A stretch of 64,000 nt of DNA from Psychrobacter okhotskensis (GTDB lineage: Bacteria; Pseudomonadota; Gammaproteobacteria; Pseudomonadales; Moraxellaceae). The notes beneath the pieces were generated by a model. It was not told where the DNA came from. It did no database searches and saw nothing but the letters and a program-made list of their open reading frames with translations. The translations under genes and the position numbers were made by a program. The stretch lies in NCBI RefSeq assembly GCF_013248965.1, contig NZ_JABRVQ010000012.1, positions 30,689-94,688 of the forward strand. The letters are read 5' to 3'. Below, in pieces: positions 24,998-35,000 of the stretch. Position 1 is the stretch's first letter, and each line of letters starts with the position of its first letter.

Positions 24998-27211
24998 CTA
25001 AAACTGTAATGCCAAACCCGTGTGGCGCTCAGTGGGTGTTTGAACGGCTTTCTCAAAAGCGTGTTTGGTACTATAAATGGTTACCTTTTCTTTAGCACGG
25101 GTCACTGCCGTATAGATAAGTTCTTTACTCAGCAATCTTGCATGACTATTGTCAAAAGTAATAGCCACATGATCAAACTCAGAGCCTTGTGATTTATGAA
25201 TGGTCATCGCATAAGCTGTGGCAATCACTTCTTCATTTAACAAATTGACCGCAATCCCCTGCGTTTTATTTTCAAAGAAAACCTCTAATCGACTTCTTTC
25301 ATCGCTTGTCTGCAAGCAAAAACCAATATCACCATTAAACAATCCAAGCTCATAGTTATTTTGCAGCACCATAACAGGACGACCATGGAACCATGTGTTT
25401 TGACCCAGTGGTAACTTGAGCTCAGCAAGATGCCATTGAGTGAGAATATTATTAATGTAGTGATCGCCCCACTCACTATTATGACCAGCAGTTAATATTC
25501 TAAATTGGTTAAATATTTTCATTAATGAAGCAATGGTGTTTTTAACGGTTTCTGGCATGGATTTTTCGATCGGACTCTCTAACAGAGTTTTTACGTTGTT
25601 TAGGTATGTTTGGTAATTTAAAATCAGTTCCGAAACAATCTTATTATTGCTTAGGCTATTTTTTGTCTTGCTGTTTTGAAGCACTTCTGTTTGTAGGGTG
25701 TTTACGTTATTAACATACTGAAAACTTAGCGCGTCATCTTGATTTAATAACTGCCAAATAACTTGGGTATCTGTCTCTGTTTTATTAATTTGATAAGCAA
25801 GCTTGCCAATCCCCGAGTCTGCCGTAAATCGGCGACTCTCTGTCAGCTCTGCATGAATGGATTGCAATAGTGGAATACGGCATAAATCCGCCAATACAGC
25901 GCCTGCATCGACCGCTGCTAACTGGTTCGCATCGCCTAATAATATCAGCCTTGCACCAGGCTTTACCGCACTGACAAGATAATTCGCTAGCTCCACCCCA
26001 AGCATTGATGCCTCATCAACGATTATAATATCTTCGCCAAGCGGGTTATGGGCATCGTAACGCGGTCTACCCGTCCGACCAATACCTAACAAGCGATGTA
26101 TCGTTTTTGCTTCTTGCAACTGTAGCTCAACACCAGCTGCGTCTAACGCCGCCTGCAGCGACTCTTGCATGCGCTGTGCTGCCTTACCCGTTGGCGCGGC
26201 TAACGCTAGACTGGCGCTATCAGTGCTGAATCTAATACTTTTATGTTCACCATCCCTACTCTCTGCGGCCTGTTGCAGCGCGATGACTAACTGAGCAACG
26301 GTATAGGTTTTACCTGTGCCGGGACCACCTGTAATAATACTAAAGGCGTTGTTATTAGTGACATTAATCGCCTTCACTTGGTGCTCATGAAGGTTTTCAG
26401 GTATTGCTATTTGTAAAGGGCTGACTTGCTGATTCAGAATGTTATTGATATTTTTTGCTAAGTTGAACTCGGCTTGCCAAGCTCGATGCAACCAAAAAGT
26501 GATGGAGGTATTTTGCTCATCAGCCTCTTGGTTATTAATAAGCTGATAAATAATAGGTTGATTACTTTTGCTTAGGCTATTTTTATTAGTGTTACACTGA
26601 GTATTGGTGTCAACATCGGCGAATAACGTATGCTTATGAAGTGACTGAACGAAAGATTCAAAGTCGCTATTTTTCAACAACTGATATAGCGTAGTCACCA
26701 TATCAAAGCGTTTATCTAACACCTCTTTTTCATGATTACTGAGTGTTAGCTGTGCCCATAGTTGAGATTGCTTGTTAAACAGAGTTTCTAACAAAACAAA
26801 TAGCGACGTCTCAGCTGTAGCATCATCTTCTGATGGGCTGTCTACTTGAGTATCGATTAGCGCAAGGATTGGCATTGCTAACATCTCTAACAATTGCTGC
26901 TGCCACACATATAGCGTCACTAACTCGCCGTTGATATGACCTTGTCGCGGTGTTTCATTCGCAGCCGATTCAATGGTTAAAACGGTATGCCCTTCTTCCA
27001 AATGAGTCGCCAACATAACGAATAAGGCGCTAAATAACCCACTGTCTTCAGTTTTATCTATTTTGGCGCTACCATAATCAGTATCAGAATTATCATCGAT
27101 TGTGTTATAGGCTACCTGTGTCTGCTGACGGCGTAGCAAAATATAATTACTGAGGTTACTGGCCCAGCTCTCTTGTAAGCTTATATCCGCCCTGCTCTTA
27201 TTGTTATTCAT
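24998..27211 (-). CDS. recD: RecBCD enzyme subunit RecD
   Basis: The 5'-3' helicase subunit of the RecBCD recombination/exonuclease complex. The 737 residues carry superfamily 1 motifs: Walker A TGGPGTGKTYT near residue 290, DEASMLG (motif II), GDANQLAAVDAGAVL (motif III), TESRR, and AYAMTIHKSQGSEFD with YTAVTRAKEKV at the C-terminus. It is longer than E. coli RecD (608), mainly through a polar N-terminal half and linkers. It is last of the recC-recB-recD run on the minus strand, 89 bases after recB. Confidence 0.93.
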   Translation of the reverse strand: MNNNKSRADISLQESWASNLSNYILLRRQQTQVAYNTIDDNSDTDYGSAKIDKTEDSGLFSALFVMLATHLEEGHTVLTIESAANETPRQGHINGELVTLYVWQQQLLEMLAMPILALIDTQVDSPSEDDATAETSLFVLLETLFNKQSQLWAQLTLSNHEKEVLDKRFDMVTTLYQLLKNSDFESFVQSLHKHTLFADVDTNTQCNTNKNSLSKSNQPIIYQLINNQEADEQNTSITFWLHRAWQAEFNLAKNINNILNQQVSPLQIAIPENLHEHQVKAINVTNNNAFSIITGGPGTGKTYTVAQLVIALQQAAESRDGEHKSIRFSTDSASLALAAPTGKAAQRMQESLQAALDAAGVELQLQEAKTIHRLLGIGRTGRPRYDAHNPLGEDIIIVDEASMLGVELANYLVSAVKPGARLILLGDANQLAAVDAGAVLADLCRIPLLQSIHAELTESRRFTADSGIGKLAYQINKTETDTQVIWQLLNQDDALSFQYVNNVNTLQTEVLQNSKTKNSLSNNKIVSELILNYQTYLNNVKTLLESPIEKSMPETVKNTIASLMKIFNQFRILTAGHNSEWGDHYINNILTQWHLAELKLPLGQNTWFHGRPVMVLQNNYELGLFNGDIGFCLQTSDERSRLEVFFENKTQGIAVNLLNEEVIATAYAMTIHKSQGSEFDHVAITFDNSHARLLSKELIYTAVTRAKEKVTIYSTKHAFEKAVQTPTERHTGLALQF

Positions 27212-27300
27212 AGATTATTACTCATCGTATGCTTGTCTCTTTTTAGATTTGGTTAAAGGGTATAACAATGTTCATGCATTCAATCATTACTCAAAATCTG

Positions 27301-30300
27301 TTAATCTGGTCTGCCAAACAACGTATCTAGTGCTTTAATAAAATCGATGGGTATATCCCAAGTGACTAATCCATAGGAGCTGTTATTCTTTAATTCACTA
27401 CCGACCGACTTATTAGCATTTTGTGATTCATTCGAGGCGGCTTTAGCGTTCGGATCATATACGCCACGTAAAAAGACATATTCAACAGCACCCAAGTATT
27501 TATCTTCATTGCCTGCATAATTACTGATTCTCATGGCTAGGAATCGATGCAACGCCACTTGGTAAATCGCTGCTTGCAACCAATAGCCCGCCTTGGACAT
27601 TGCTTGCTTGAGCGTGTTTTCATCGTAATCACTTAGGCTATTTCCTAAAAAATTACTCTTGTAATCGACGACGTAATACTTGCCAGCATGCTCATACACC
27701 AAGTCAATTTCACCGCGTAGATAACGATACAAATACGCTTTGTTTTGCGCAACAAGCGTGACATGTTTGTCGGTCTCATCAGGCAAATACTGCTGAAAGA
27801 GTCTAGTAATATCTTGTGCCTTAAAGTTCTCTGATAGCCCCATATTAAACTCTAATTCAGCAAATTGTTGACCTGCATCAATAGAGCGCAACGGTTGCTT
27901 GGAGGCCAATAATGGCGCATCTAAGACCTCTTCAATCCAGTCCATCAACGCCTCATGTTTGCTAGCGTCTACTGAGTTAAGATTAAATGAATCAGTATTA
28001 ACGTCATTACCTTGCTCTTGCGTCTTTGCTTGCAATCGACGGCTTTGGGTTTCAGCACTGCTATACACCAGCGGCAGCTGATAACTACTGATGGCTCTAT
28101 CGATAACTTGAGACCACTGCGCTTTATTGTTGAAATCAATTTTTTCAAATATCTCATGCAAAAATGTACCGGCATTAGCGCCTTTAACAAAGGTAAAGCG
28201 GATATCCTCTTCTGACTTGAAGCTCAGTTCACCGTCTTGTTCGAGAGACTCATCGTTATTAAGTAACGAAATATCAGAAACTGAAGACTCTGTCATATCA
28301 ATGTCTATCGCATCATCAATACGCTCATCCACTATCGCCATTGCTTGTGTAGATTCATCTAGCTGACGCGCCAAAGCGGTAAAGCTAGTCTTGGCCCACC
28401 CATAAAAATAGTTGGTTTTCATAACTTCTGAAAAATCATCATACTTAATAGGCTCTGTTTTAGGTCTAATCGAATCAGGCGATTCATTTTCCGTTAATGC
28501 GCTTGCTTTAGCGGTAGCACAGTTATTGTTATAGAACTCATTAACTTCATGACCTCTGAGCATGCCTATGGTACCTTTGAGTCTATCAGGTAGCTCAAAC
28601 TTGGCATCTTCGGAGTCAAACCAATGGCACACTGGTCTTAAGTCACAATCGGTATTTCTATAGGCCTCTTTTAACACTACATAGAGCTGCTCACTGGCCC
28701 GAGTAAATGCTACATAGCCAAGGCGGCGGCGCTCATCAAAATTCTCTTTTGTTTCGATATCAGTATAATAACCCTTATCCGTGGAAGAGCCTTGCAATGG
28801 TGAGAAGCGGCGCTGATTTCCTGTTGATTGACTGTCTATCGACTGCTGCACTAATGCTGAGGGCGCTTGTTGCGCGTTATATATATACAGCCCATAGTCT
28901 TCCTTATTGCCAGACTTCCTACTGGCATCACCCATTCCCAATACATAGACAACAGGGAATTCAAGCCCTTTAGACTTATGAATGGTCATCAATTGCACAC
29001 CAGATTCTGTCGGTAGCGGATATTGCTTAGCCCAGTCACTGTTAGGCGCTGCATCTATATGCTGTCTGAACCATGCCAATAGCTCATGCTCACCCATGCC
29101 AATACCATACTGCGCCAAGATGTCCATGACATGACGCAAATCCATGATATGACGGTCACCTTCTGGATGAGCAGCTAGGGCTTGCCAAACGCCTTGCGGC
29201 TGTACAGGGCTTTTATCTAATAAATAATGTAGCGCCGATAATATGCCAAAGTGCTGCCAACGCTGTGCACCTTCTTTTAAATAGGTAATAAAGTCTTGAT
29301 AGCTTTTTTTGGTATCAGTCGTTTCATTGGCTGGGAGGTCTTTCGAATTAGAGTTTTGTGAATGGGCGCTTGACGTACTGCTGCCCTCAGTAACGCCTGA
29401 CTCATGGTCCGTCATCATGGCTTTGATGTTTTTGATACTCAGTCCATATAGGTGACTGGTCAACACCCGATTAATCATGTCATGACGATACGGGTATAAC
29501 ATGGCACTTAGCAATGCCGCTACATCTTCTGCCATAATAGTCTCAAAGATGCTGACATCACTAGTAGTCAAAGTCGGCACATTAAGCTTTATTAGCTCAT
29601 CTTCGACCCTTTTCAGATCTTTTTTGGCACGTGCCAGCACCCCAATATCACTGGGCTGAATCGGTTTGCCTTTTAATGTCTGACCACTGTTAAGCAAAGT
29701 GGCTATATGGCGCGCAGTGATTTCATGCTCATCGTACTCAAGCTCTTTATCGTAAGGTAAATGCAATAGGCTCACTGGCTGAGCAGAGAGCACCTCTGTG
29801 ACTAATATATTGTCCAGCTTGTCTGACTCATTAAACCAAGACAATTCATACTCCGGTTTTGCCGCTTTGATGTGCTGGTAATAAATACCTGTGCCTAATT
29901 GCGCTAACGTATTCTCGCCAGTGGTTGCATCAGCCATGCCAAACCAACAGTTTAGTGCGTTAATCACACCCGCATTTGAACGACGGTTGATATCAAGCGT
30001 CCATAGGGCACTTTTATCAAACTGAGCTTTCATATAGTTATAGTTGGCCACATCGCCACCACGAAACCCATAAATAGCTTGCTTGGGGTCACCAACCAAT
30101 AGCAAAAACTCCTGACTGGATTTTTTAGTGCTAGATTGTTTACGTTTGTTTTTTGGCAAATAAATACTTTCAATCATAATGGCTTGCTCGCCATTGATGT
30201 CTTGCGACTCATCAATCAATGCCACAGGATAGTGGTGACGGATATAACGTGCCAGCTTCTCTCCTTGCCGACCAGTCAATGCTTGGTTTAAGCGTACCAT

Positions 30301-31803
30301 TTGCAGACTAAAGGTGGTCTCGCCGCGCTCTTCTAAAATAACGGGCAATCTGTCACGTACCGCCAGCACGATATGGCGGTTAAGATTGGATAGTACCAAT
30401 AAAATATGCTGATTTAAGCCGTCAACCATATCTAAGAGAGCCATTAACTTACTAATGGTCTCTAGCTCAAATAGGGTCTGATGCTCTTTTTCTTTATTTT
30501 TATTAAAATTCTTAATCTTGCCGTCTTCATTAGGATATCTGGAATCCTGCAATGCGGTAAGAATCTTGTTTTCACGTTCATTTAAATAATTGGTAAATGC
30601 CAGCTGATGTTCTATTATCTTTTGATGCACCTCAATAAGGGCATCAAATTGGTTGGTTAAGTTAGAACGCCCATTAAAACCTTGAGACTTTCTGTACTCT
30701 GGATTTAAATAAGGCTGGATATCTGCTAAATCTAGCTGAGAAAACTCCTTGATTAGCTTTTCATATGCAACAAAGTCAAAGCTTTTCTCATGTCTTATCT
30801 CATCAATCGGTGCAGAGATAAAGTTAAGCGAGCGAGTCACATACTTCTTATGATCACTAACGGCAGTCAATTTGCCTTGCTGATCCATCAATGCATACAG
30901 CTTAGGCTCCTCGTGATACAACCTGCTTTGGAACTGACGCAGCTCATCATGAATGATACTGTCAGTCACCTGCTCAATACTGCTGTCTTCAATAATACCC
31001 ATGCCTTGCTGATGACCCGTCTCGCTACTATATTCCGTCAGCCATTTTTGCGCCAAGCTATCGAGCGTACCTACGAATAGCTTATCCAACGTCGTTAGCA
31101 CCAGCGCGGTACGCCTAATAGCTTCTGTCATTGGATAGCTGTAGACATGATCCAATAAATAACCAATTAAATGCAGGTTAATAGGATCTTTCATGATGCC
31201 ATCTAAGCGCGCATATTTTGCCTGATTGACTAGCCAATCTTCACGATATTTTTTTGCTTGTTTACGTTTATCAGTGGTAGCTTGCTTATCAGTAGCAAGG
31301 TCTTGATTTAGCTGGTCAGTTTTCTCTGCCTCAGCGTTTGAGGCAGCACTTGAGTTATCTGCTTGTCTATCCTTATCACTCTCAGGCATGACTTGTAATA
31401 TGTTCGGGTATAAACTCTCTTTATTATTAGTATCAGCATTTAGGATATTGACCCATTGTAATAATTGATAGAAATCTACCAAACGATCATGGATACGCTG
31501 ACGCATCTCGGCAGCCGCGGCGCGAGTAAAGGTCGTGGCGATGATTTGCTCTGGCGCACGCCGCGCTTCAATAAGTAAGCGCAGCACGATACCCGTCAAT
31601 GTCCACGTTTTGCCAGTACCGGCTGAGGCTTCAATCAGATGTTTACCCGTTAGAGCAACATCCACTGCTGGTATGACATCCACTTTTTGCTCAGATAGAG
31701 AGTTGGCGTGAGGCAGCTCATTTGCGTACTCGTCAAATAAATGTGGTTGCATAGACTGTGTAGAAAGGTCACTGATACTGGTTGGGTCGGTAAAGTCTGT
31801 CAT
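27301..31803 (-). CDS. recB: RecBCD enzyme subunit RecB (helicase-nuclease)
   Basis: The 3'-5' helicase and nuclease subunit. Walker A EASAGTGKT is at residues 58-66. LLLVGDPKQAIYGFRGGD (motif III region), MTIHKSKGLEFPVVYV and RRRLGYVAFTRASEQLYV follow. The C-terminal nuclease domain shows GEIDLVYEHAGKYYVVDYKSN with the metal-binding Asp and Asp-x-Lys. At 1500 residues it exceeds E. coli RecB (1180), with several Ser/Asn/Lys-rich insertions. A foldback element of about 170 bp lies directly upstream, between it and recC. Confidence 0.94.
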   Translation of the reverse strand: MTDFTDPTSISDLSTQSMQPHLFDEYANELPHANSLSEQKVDVIPAVDVALTGKHLIEASAGTGKTWTLTGIVLRLLIEARRAPEQIIATTFTRAAAAEMRQRIHDRLVDFYQLLQWVNILNADTNNKESLYPNILQVMPESDKDRQADNSSAASNAEAEKTDQLNQDLATDKQATTDKRKQAKKYREDWLVNQAKYARLDGIMKDPINLHLIGYLLDHVYSYPMTEAIRRTALVLTTLDKLFVGTLDSLAQKWLTEYSSETGHQQGMGIIEDSSIEQVTDSIIHDELRQFQSRLYHEEPKLYALMDQQGKLTAVSDHKKYVTRSLNFISAPIDEIRHEKSFDFVAYEKLIKEFSQLDLADIQPYLNPEYRKSQGFNGRSNLTNQFDALIEVHQKIIEHQLAFTNYLNERENKILTALQDSRYPNEDGKIKNFNKNKEKEHQTLFELETISKLMALLDMVDGLNQHILLVLSNLNRHIVLAVRDRLPVILEERGETTFSLQMVRLNQALTGRQGEKLARYIRHHYPVALIDESQDINGEQAIMIESIYLPKNKRKQSSTKKSSQEFLLLVGDPKQAIYGFRGGDVANYNYMKAQFDKSALWTLDINRRSNAGVINALNCWFGMADATTGENTLAQLGTGIYYQHIKAAKPEYELSWFNESDKLDNILVTEVLSAQPVSLLHLPYDKELEYDEHEITARHIATLLNSGQTLKGKPIQPSDIGVLARAKKDLKRVEDELIKLNVPTLTTSDVSIFETIMAEDVAALLSAMLYPYRHDMINRVLTSHLYGLSIKNIKAMMTDHESGVTEGSSTSSAHSQNSNSKDLPANETTDTKKSYQDFITYLKEGAQRWQHFGILSALHYLLDKSPVQPQGVWQALAAHPEGDRHIMDLRHVMDILAQYGIGMGEHELLAWFRQHIDAAPNSDWAKQYPLPTESGVQLMTIHKSKGLEFPVVYVLGMGDASRKSGNKEDYGLYIYNAQQAPSALVQQSIDSQSTGNQRRFSPLQGSSTDKGYYTDIETKENFDERRRLGYVAFTRASEQLYVVLKEAYRNTDCDLRPVCHWFDSEDAKFELPDRLKGTIGMLRGHEVNEFYNNNCATAKASALTENESPDSIRPKTEPIKYDDFSEVMKTNYFYGWAKTSFTALARQLDESTQAMAIVDERIDDAIDIDMTESSVSDISLLNNDESLEQDGELSFKSEEDIRFTFVKGANAGTFLHEIFEKIDFNNKAQWSQVIDRAISSYQLPLVYSSAETQSRRLQAKTQEQGNDVNTDSFNLNSVDASKHEALMDWIEEVLDAPLLASKQPLRSIDAGQQFAELEFNMGLSENFKAQDITRLFQQYLPDETDKHVTLVAQNKAYLYRYLRGEIDLVYEHAGKYYVVDYKSNFLGNSLSDYDENTLKQAMSKAGYWLQAAIYQVALHRFLAMRISNYAGNEDKYLGAVEYVFLRGVYDPNAKAASNESQNANKSVGSELKNNSSYGLVTWDIPIDFIKALDTLFGRPD

Positions 31804-31869
31804 AAGGGCGGATACTTTTAATTATTATTTATTAGAGCAAGAGAGCAGCAATTGATTATTCTAAATAAC

Positions 31870-32043
31870 TAGGGCGTGTCTTCATTTCAAAAATGGCGAT
31901 AAAAATGAGATAAATTGCCGTTAAACAAGAAAAATAGCGTCGATAATATCGGGATATTAACAAGCTATTTGACGATGTTTGGCAAAATTTAGCCATTTTT
32001 TGCCCATTTAGATGACTATCGAGTGAATTGAAGACACGCCCTA
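31870..32043. mobile_element. MITE-like foldback element with TA flanks between recC and recB
   Basis: Terminal inverted repeats AGGGCGTGTCTTCATTTC (31871-31888) and the complementary arm at 32025-32042 differ at one base. TA dinucleotides at both ends look like a 2-bp target duplication, as made by IS630/Tc1 or some IS5-family transposases. The ~170-bp interior is itself largely self-complementary (AAAAATGGC/GCCATTTTT, AAATAGC/GCTATTT) and codes for nothing. It ends 2 bases from the recC stop codon and occupies most of the recC-recB gap. Confidence 0.75.
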
Positions 32044-32044
32044 A

Positions 32045-35000
32045 CTAACCATCCAAGTCAATCAACGCATTAAACATTGGCTCATACAATGGTCGTGCCA
32101 AGGTAGTCAACGCTGCTGATAATGCTTTGAACGCATCTTGATCACGCAGTACGTACTGCCAAATGGCATGCTGAGAGCACGTATCGTATACGGTGTCTAC
32201 ATTATAGTTAGGTCTTAGCCAGTCTGAGAAATCTGTACGTTTTGGCCAATAACCACTGCCTTCACTTTCTTCAGACTTTAAGTACTTATCAAGATAATTG
32301 AGTGCATATTCTGGCAATAACGTAATGGGTACTTGACCGACTAGCTTGCCAAAAACCGCCCACTTTATCAGCTCAATAACGGCGTTTTCATACAGAATTG
32401 GGCTTAGCTTAAAGGCTATTACATCTTTATACTTACTAACTTGCGAGTTGGACTTATTAAAGCGCCAAATACTCACACCATCATTTAGAGCCACTTGCTC
32501 AGCAGTGGTACGTCTGGCCACCTGCCAATACAAGTGCGATAACCAAAACTTGAGTAAATGCCTTGGGCTAGCAGAGTTGGGCAGTATATTTAACCATTGC
32601 TTGGGTGGTTGCTCAGCATAGGTCTTACCTGCCTGCAGATGTGTGTGGCGGGCATGCGCATCTGGCGGCACTGATGATGGTGGTAATGATACTGATGCTA
32701 ATATTGGCACCGAGCCTTTTATCTTAATAACTTTCGGCAACAGCTTGAGCAGTGTTTCCATACCCTCTATATCTGTCTGGTTGCTTGATTCGCTATTGGT
32801 GCTATTCAACAGTTTTGCCAACTCTATCTGAACAGGGTGTTCGGTGGTTGGTGTCAGTAGCTGTAATAATGTAGCGCTATCTGCTCCACCTTCGTTAATA
32901 ATACTACTCTCATCAAAGCCATTAGCCATTAACTGCTCTTTGAACTCTAGACATTGCTGTTGCAGCTTTTGTTGTTGATTGGGTAGCGTGGTTTGGCGAG
33001 CCACACCAGCTGGCATGATTTTTTGGTACATTAAGGTTTGATTAGCGCTGTCATCAGTCGTATTGGCAATAGTATTATCGGTCGCCAGCTCTTTAATCAA
33101 ATGCGCTTTAATTTGATAGGTCGTCAAGCTGTCTAAAAATAGCGGCTCTTGCTGCGACAGTGCTTCTTCACCTTGCACCACATGCACCTTTTGAGTACGC
33201 AAAAACGCTTTGGCAGGATGGCGCACTTGATACGCCAATACTCCTTCAATGTCTATCTCTCCAATATTAAATATGCTATCAGATACCGCTTGGGTAAGCG
33301 CTTCCGTCATGCTACCGACATCGCTAGCATCAACAACTGTATCTAGCGCCAACATTTCAGCCAATGCAGACAAGGTTTGATTGTCTACTCGACCTAACTG
33401 ACCCAAGCCTTGACCAAGTATCTTAGCGATTGACTCATATTGTGATTTTGTGGGTAAGCTCACCAGTTGCGCATGCTCACTAGATACTCGCCCTTTTAAA
33501 GTATGAAACACTGACTGCCAAAGCGGCGCAGGCGGAAACTGCTTTTTTTGCGCCAATTTGGTTTTGCGCATGGCCTTATTTAAGAGAACATCTAATTCAT
33601 CCATCATATCAACAGGGCTGTTATCCTGAGCATTGACGTTGGCATTGTTATTGCCATCAATATCAGGAGACGCTTGCTCAAAAATATCATTGCCTTCAAT
33701 TTCTGTTTCAAACAGACTCTCATGAAAAGGCAGAGCAGGATGCTCAGTCACCAACCACTGCTTAATCAATTTAGGCAAATAGCGCTTGAGACTCTCGGTG
33801 GTGGGATCAATACTCTCTGGTAATGTTGCTAAGTCTTCCAGCGAGTTCACCTGCCACTGTACTTCACCTTGCAAGAACTGTAGCAATTCGCTCACTGGGT
33901 TGGCTGGCAGGTGCTCATGAGTGTCCGTCAGACTTTGACCGTTGTAAAACATCCAGCAAGCACTACGCGCACACAGCAGCGCATCTAAAAATGCACCATT
34001 GTCATCGTCTTCGCTGACTCTGTCACCGCGACGTGAATTGGTCGCTTTCATCAAATCATAGCGGTTATCACGATCACGCGCAGGAAACTCAGAGAGATCC
34101 ATATTGAGCATCACCACCAACTCAAACGGCACGTTTCTTAGCGCACCAAACCGACCAAAAGTAATCACCCCAGTCGGCTCCGCACTGACCTGCTGGCTTT
34201 CAAGCTCGTTTTCAATACTGTCTAGCATAAAGCTCAGCTTTAGTGGCAACTGCTCCACACCTGCCAGCTTTTGCTCTACTTCTCTATTGTCGCTATCGCT
34301 ACTGGCGTACTGTCTATAGTGACGATTGGCTCGCAAGCTAGATTTAAAGCCGTTCATTGCGTTGTAGATGGCACGCATGGTACGCGTTTGATCCACATCA
34401 CCAAAGTAGCGATGTATCACTTGTCTCTCAATCTGATCGAGCCAATCTTCCGCTTTCATTTTTTGTGTATGGTCATTGCGTCGTGCGACCAAGCCAGTAT
34501 AAATGCGGCAAAGCGCTTCAACGATCAACGCATCATTTAGGCTCACTTGCGGCAATGGCAAGGTCATTTCTGGTAATGCAGTACTTGGCCATTCATCTTC
34601 ATTTAAAGGGTATAAACAATCGCTCAACTCAGCCTCTGGCATCACTAAGCCTAATGTTAATCTGTCTAACGCTTGCGCAAAGCTAAAGCGGTAGTCGTAA
34701 TCATTGCTATCCAAAGTTTGCTTAAGATGCCGCTCATCAAACCCGCGGATAAAGCCTGCCTCTACCAGTAAATCACAGCCACGGCTCATTTGTTCATGAG
34801 TCAGCCCAAAACTTTCAAACAAAGGTGGCAGCATCAACCAATCTAAGACTTCAGCCGCTTCAAAACGGGCACTATGGCTGCCTAATAATTTATAAAAACC
34901 AATAATCGCGTCCCATAGCTGCCGAATATCGGCATCAACAACCCCAGTTACCTTGGCGGGCAAGGTCAAACCATCCTGACCTTTACCATTGACAAAGATA

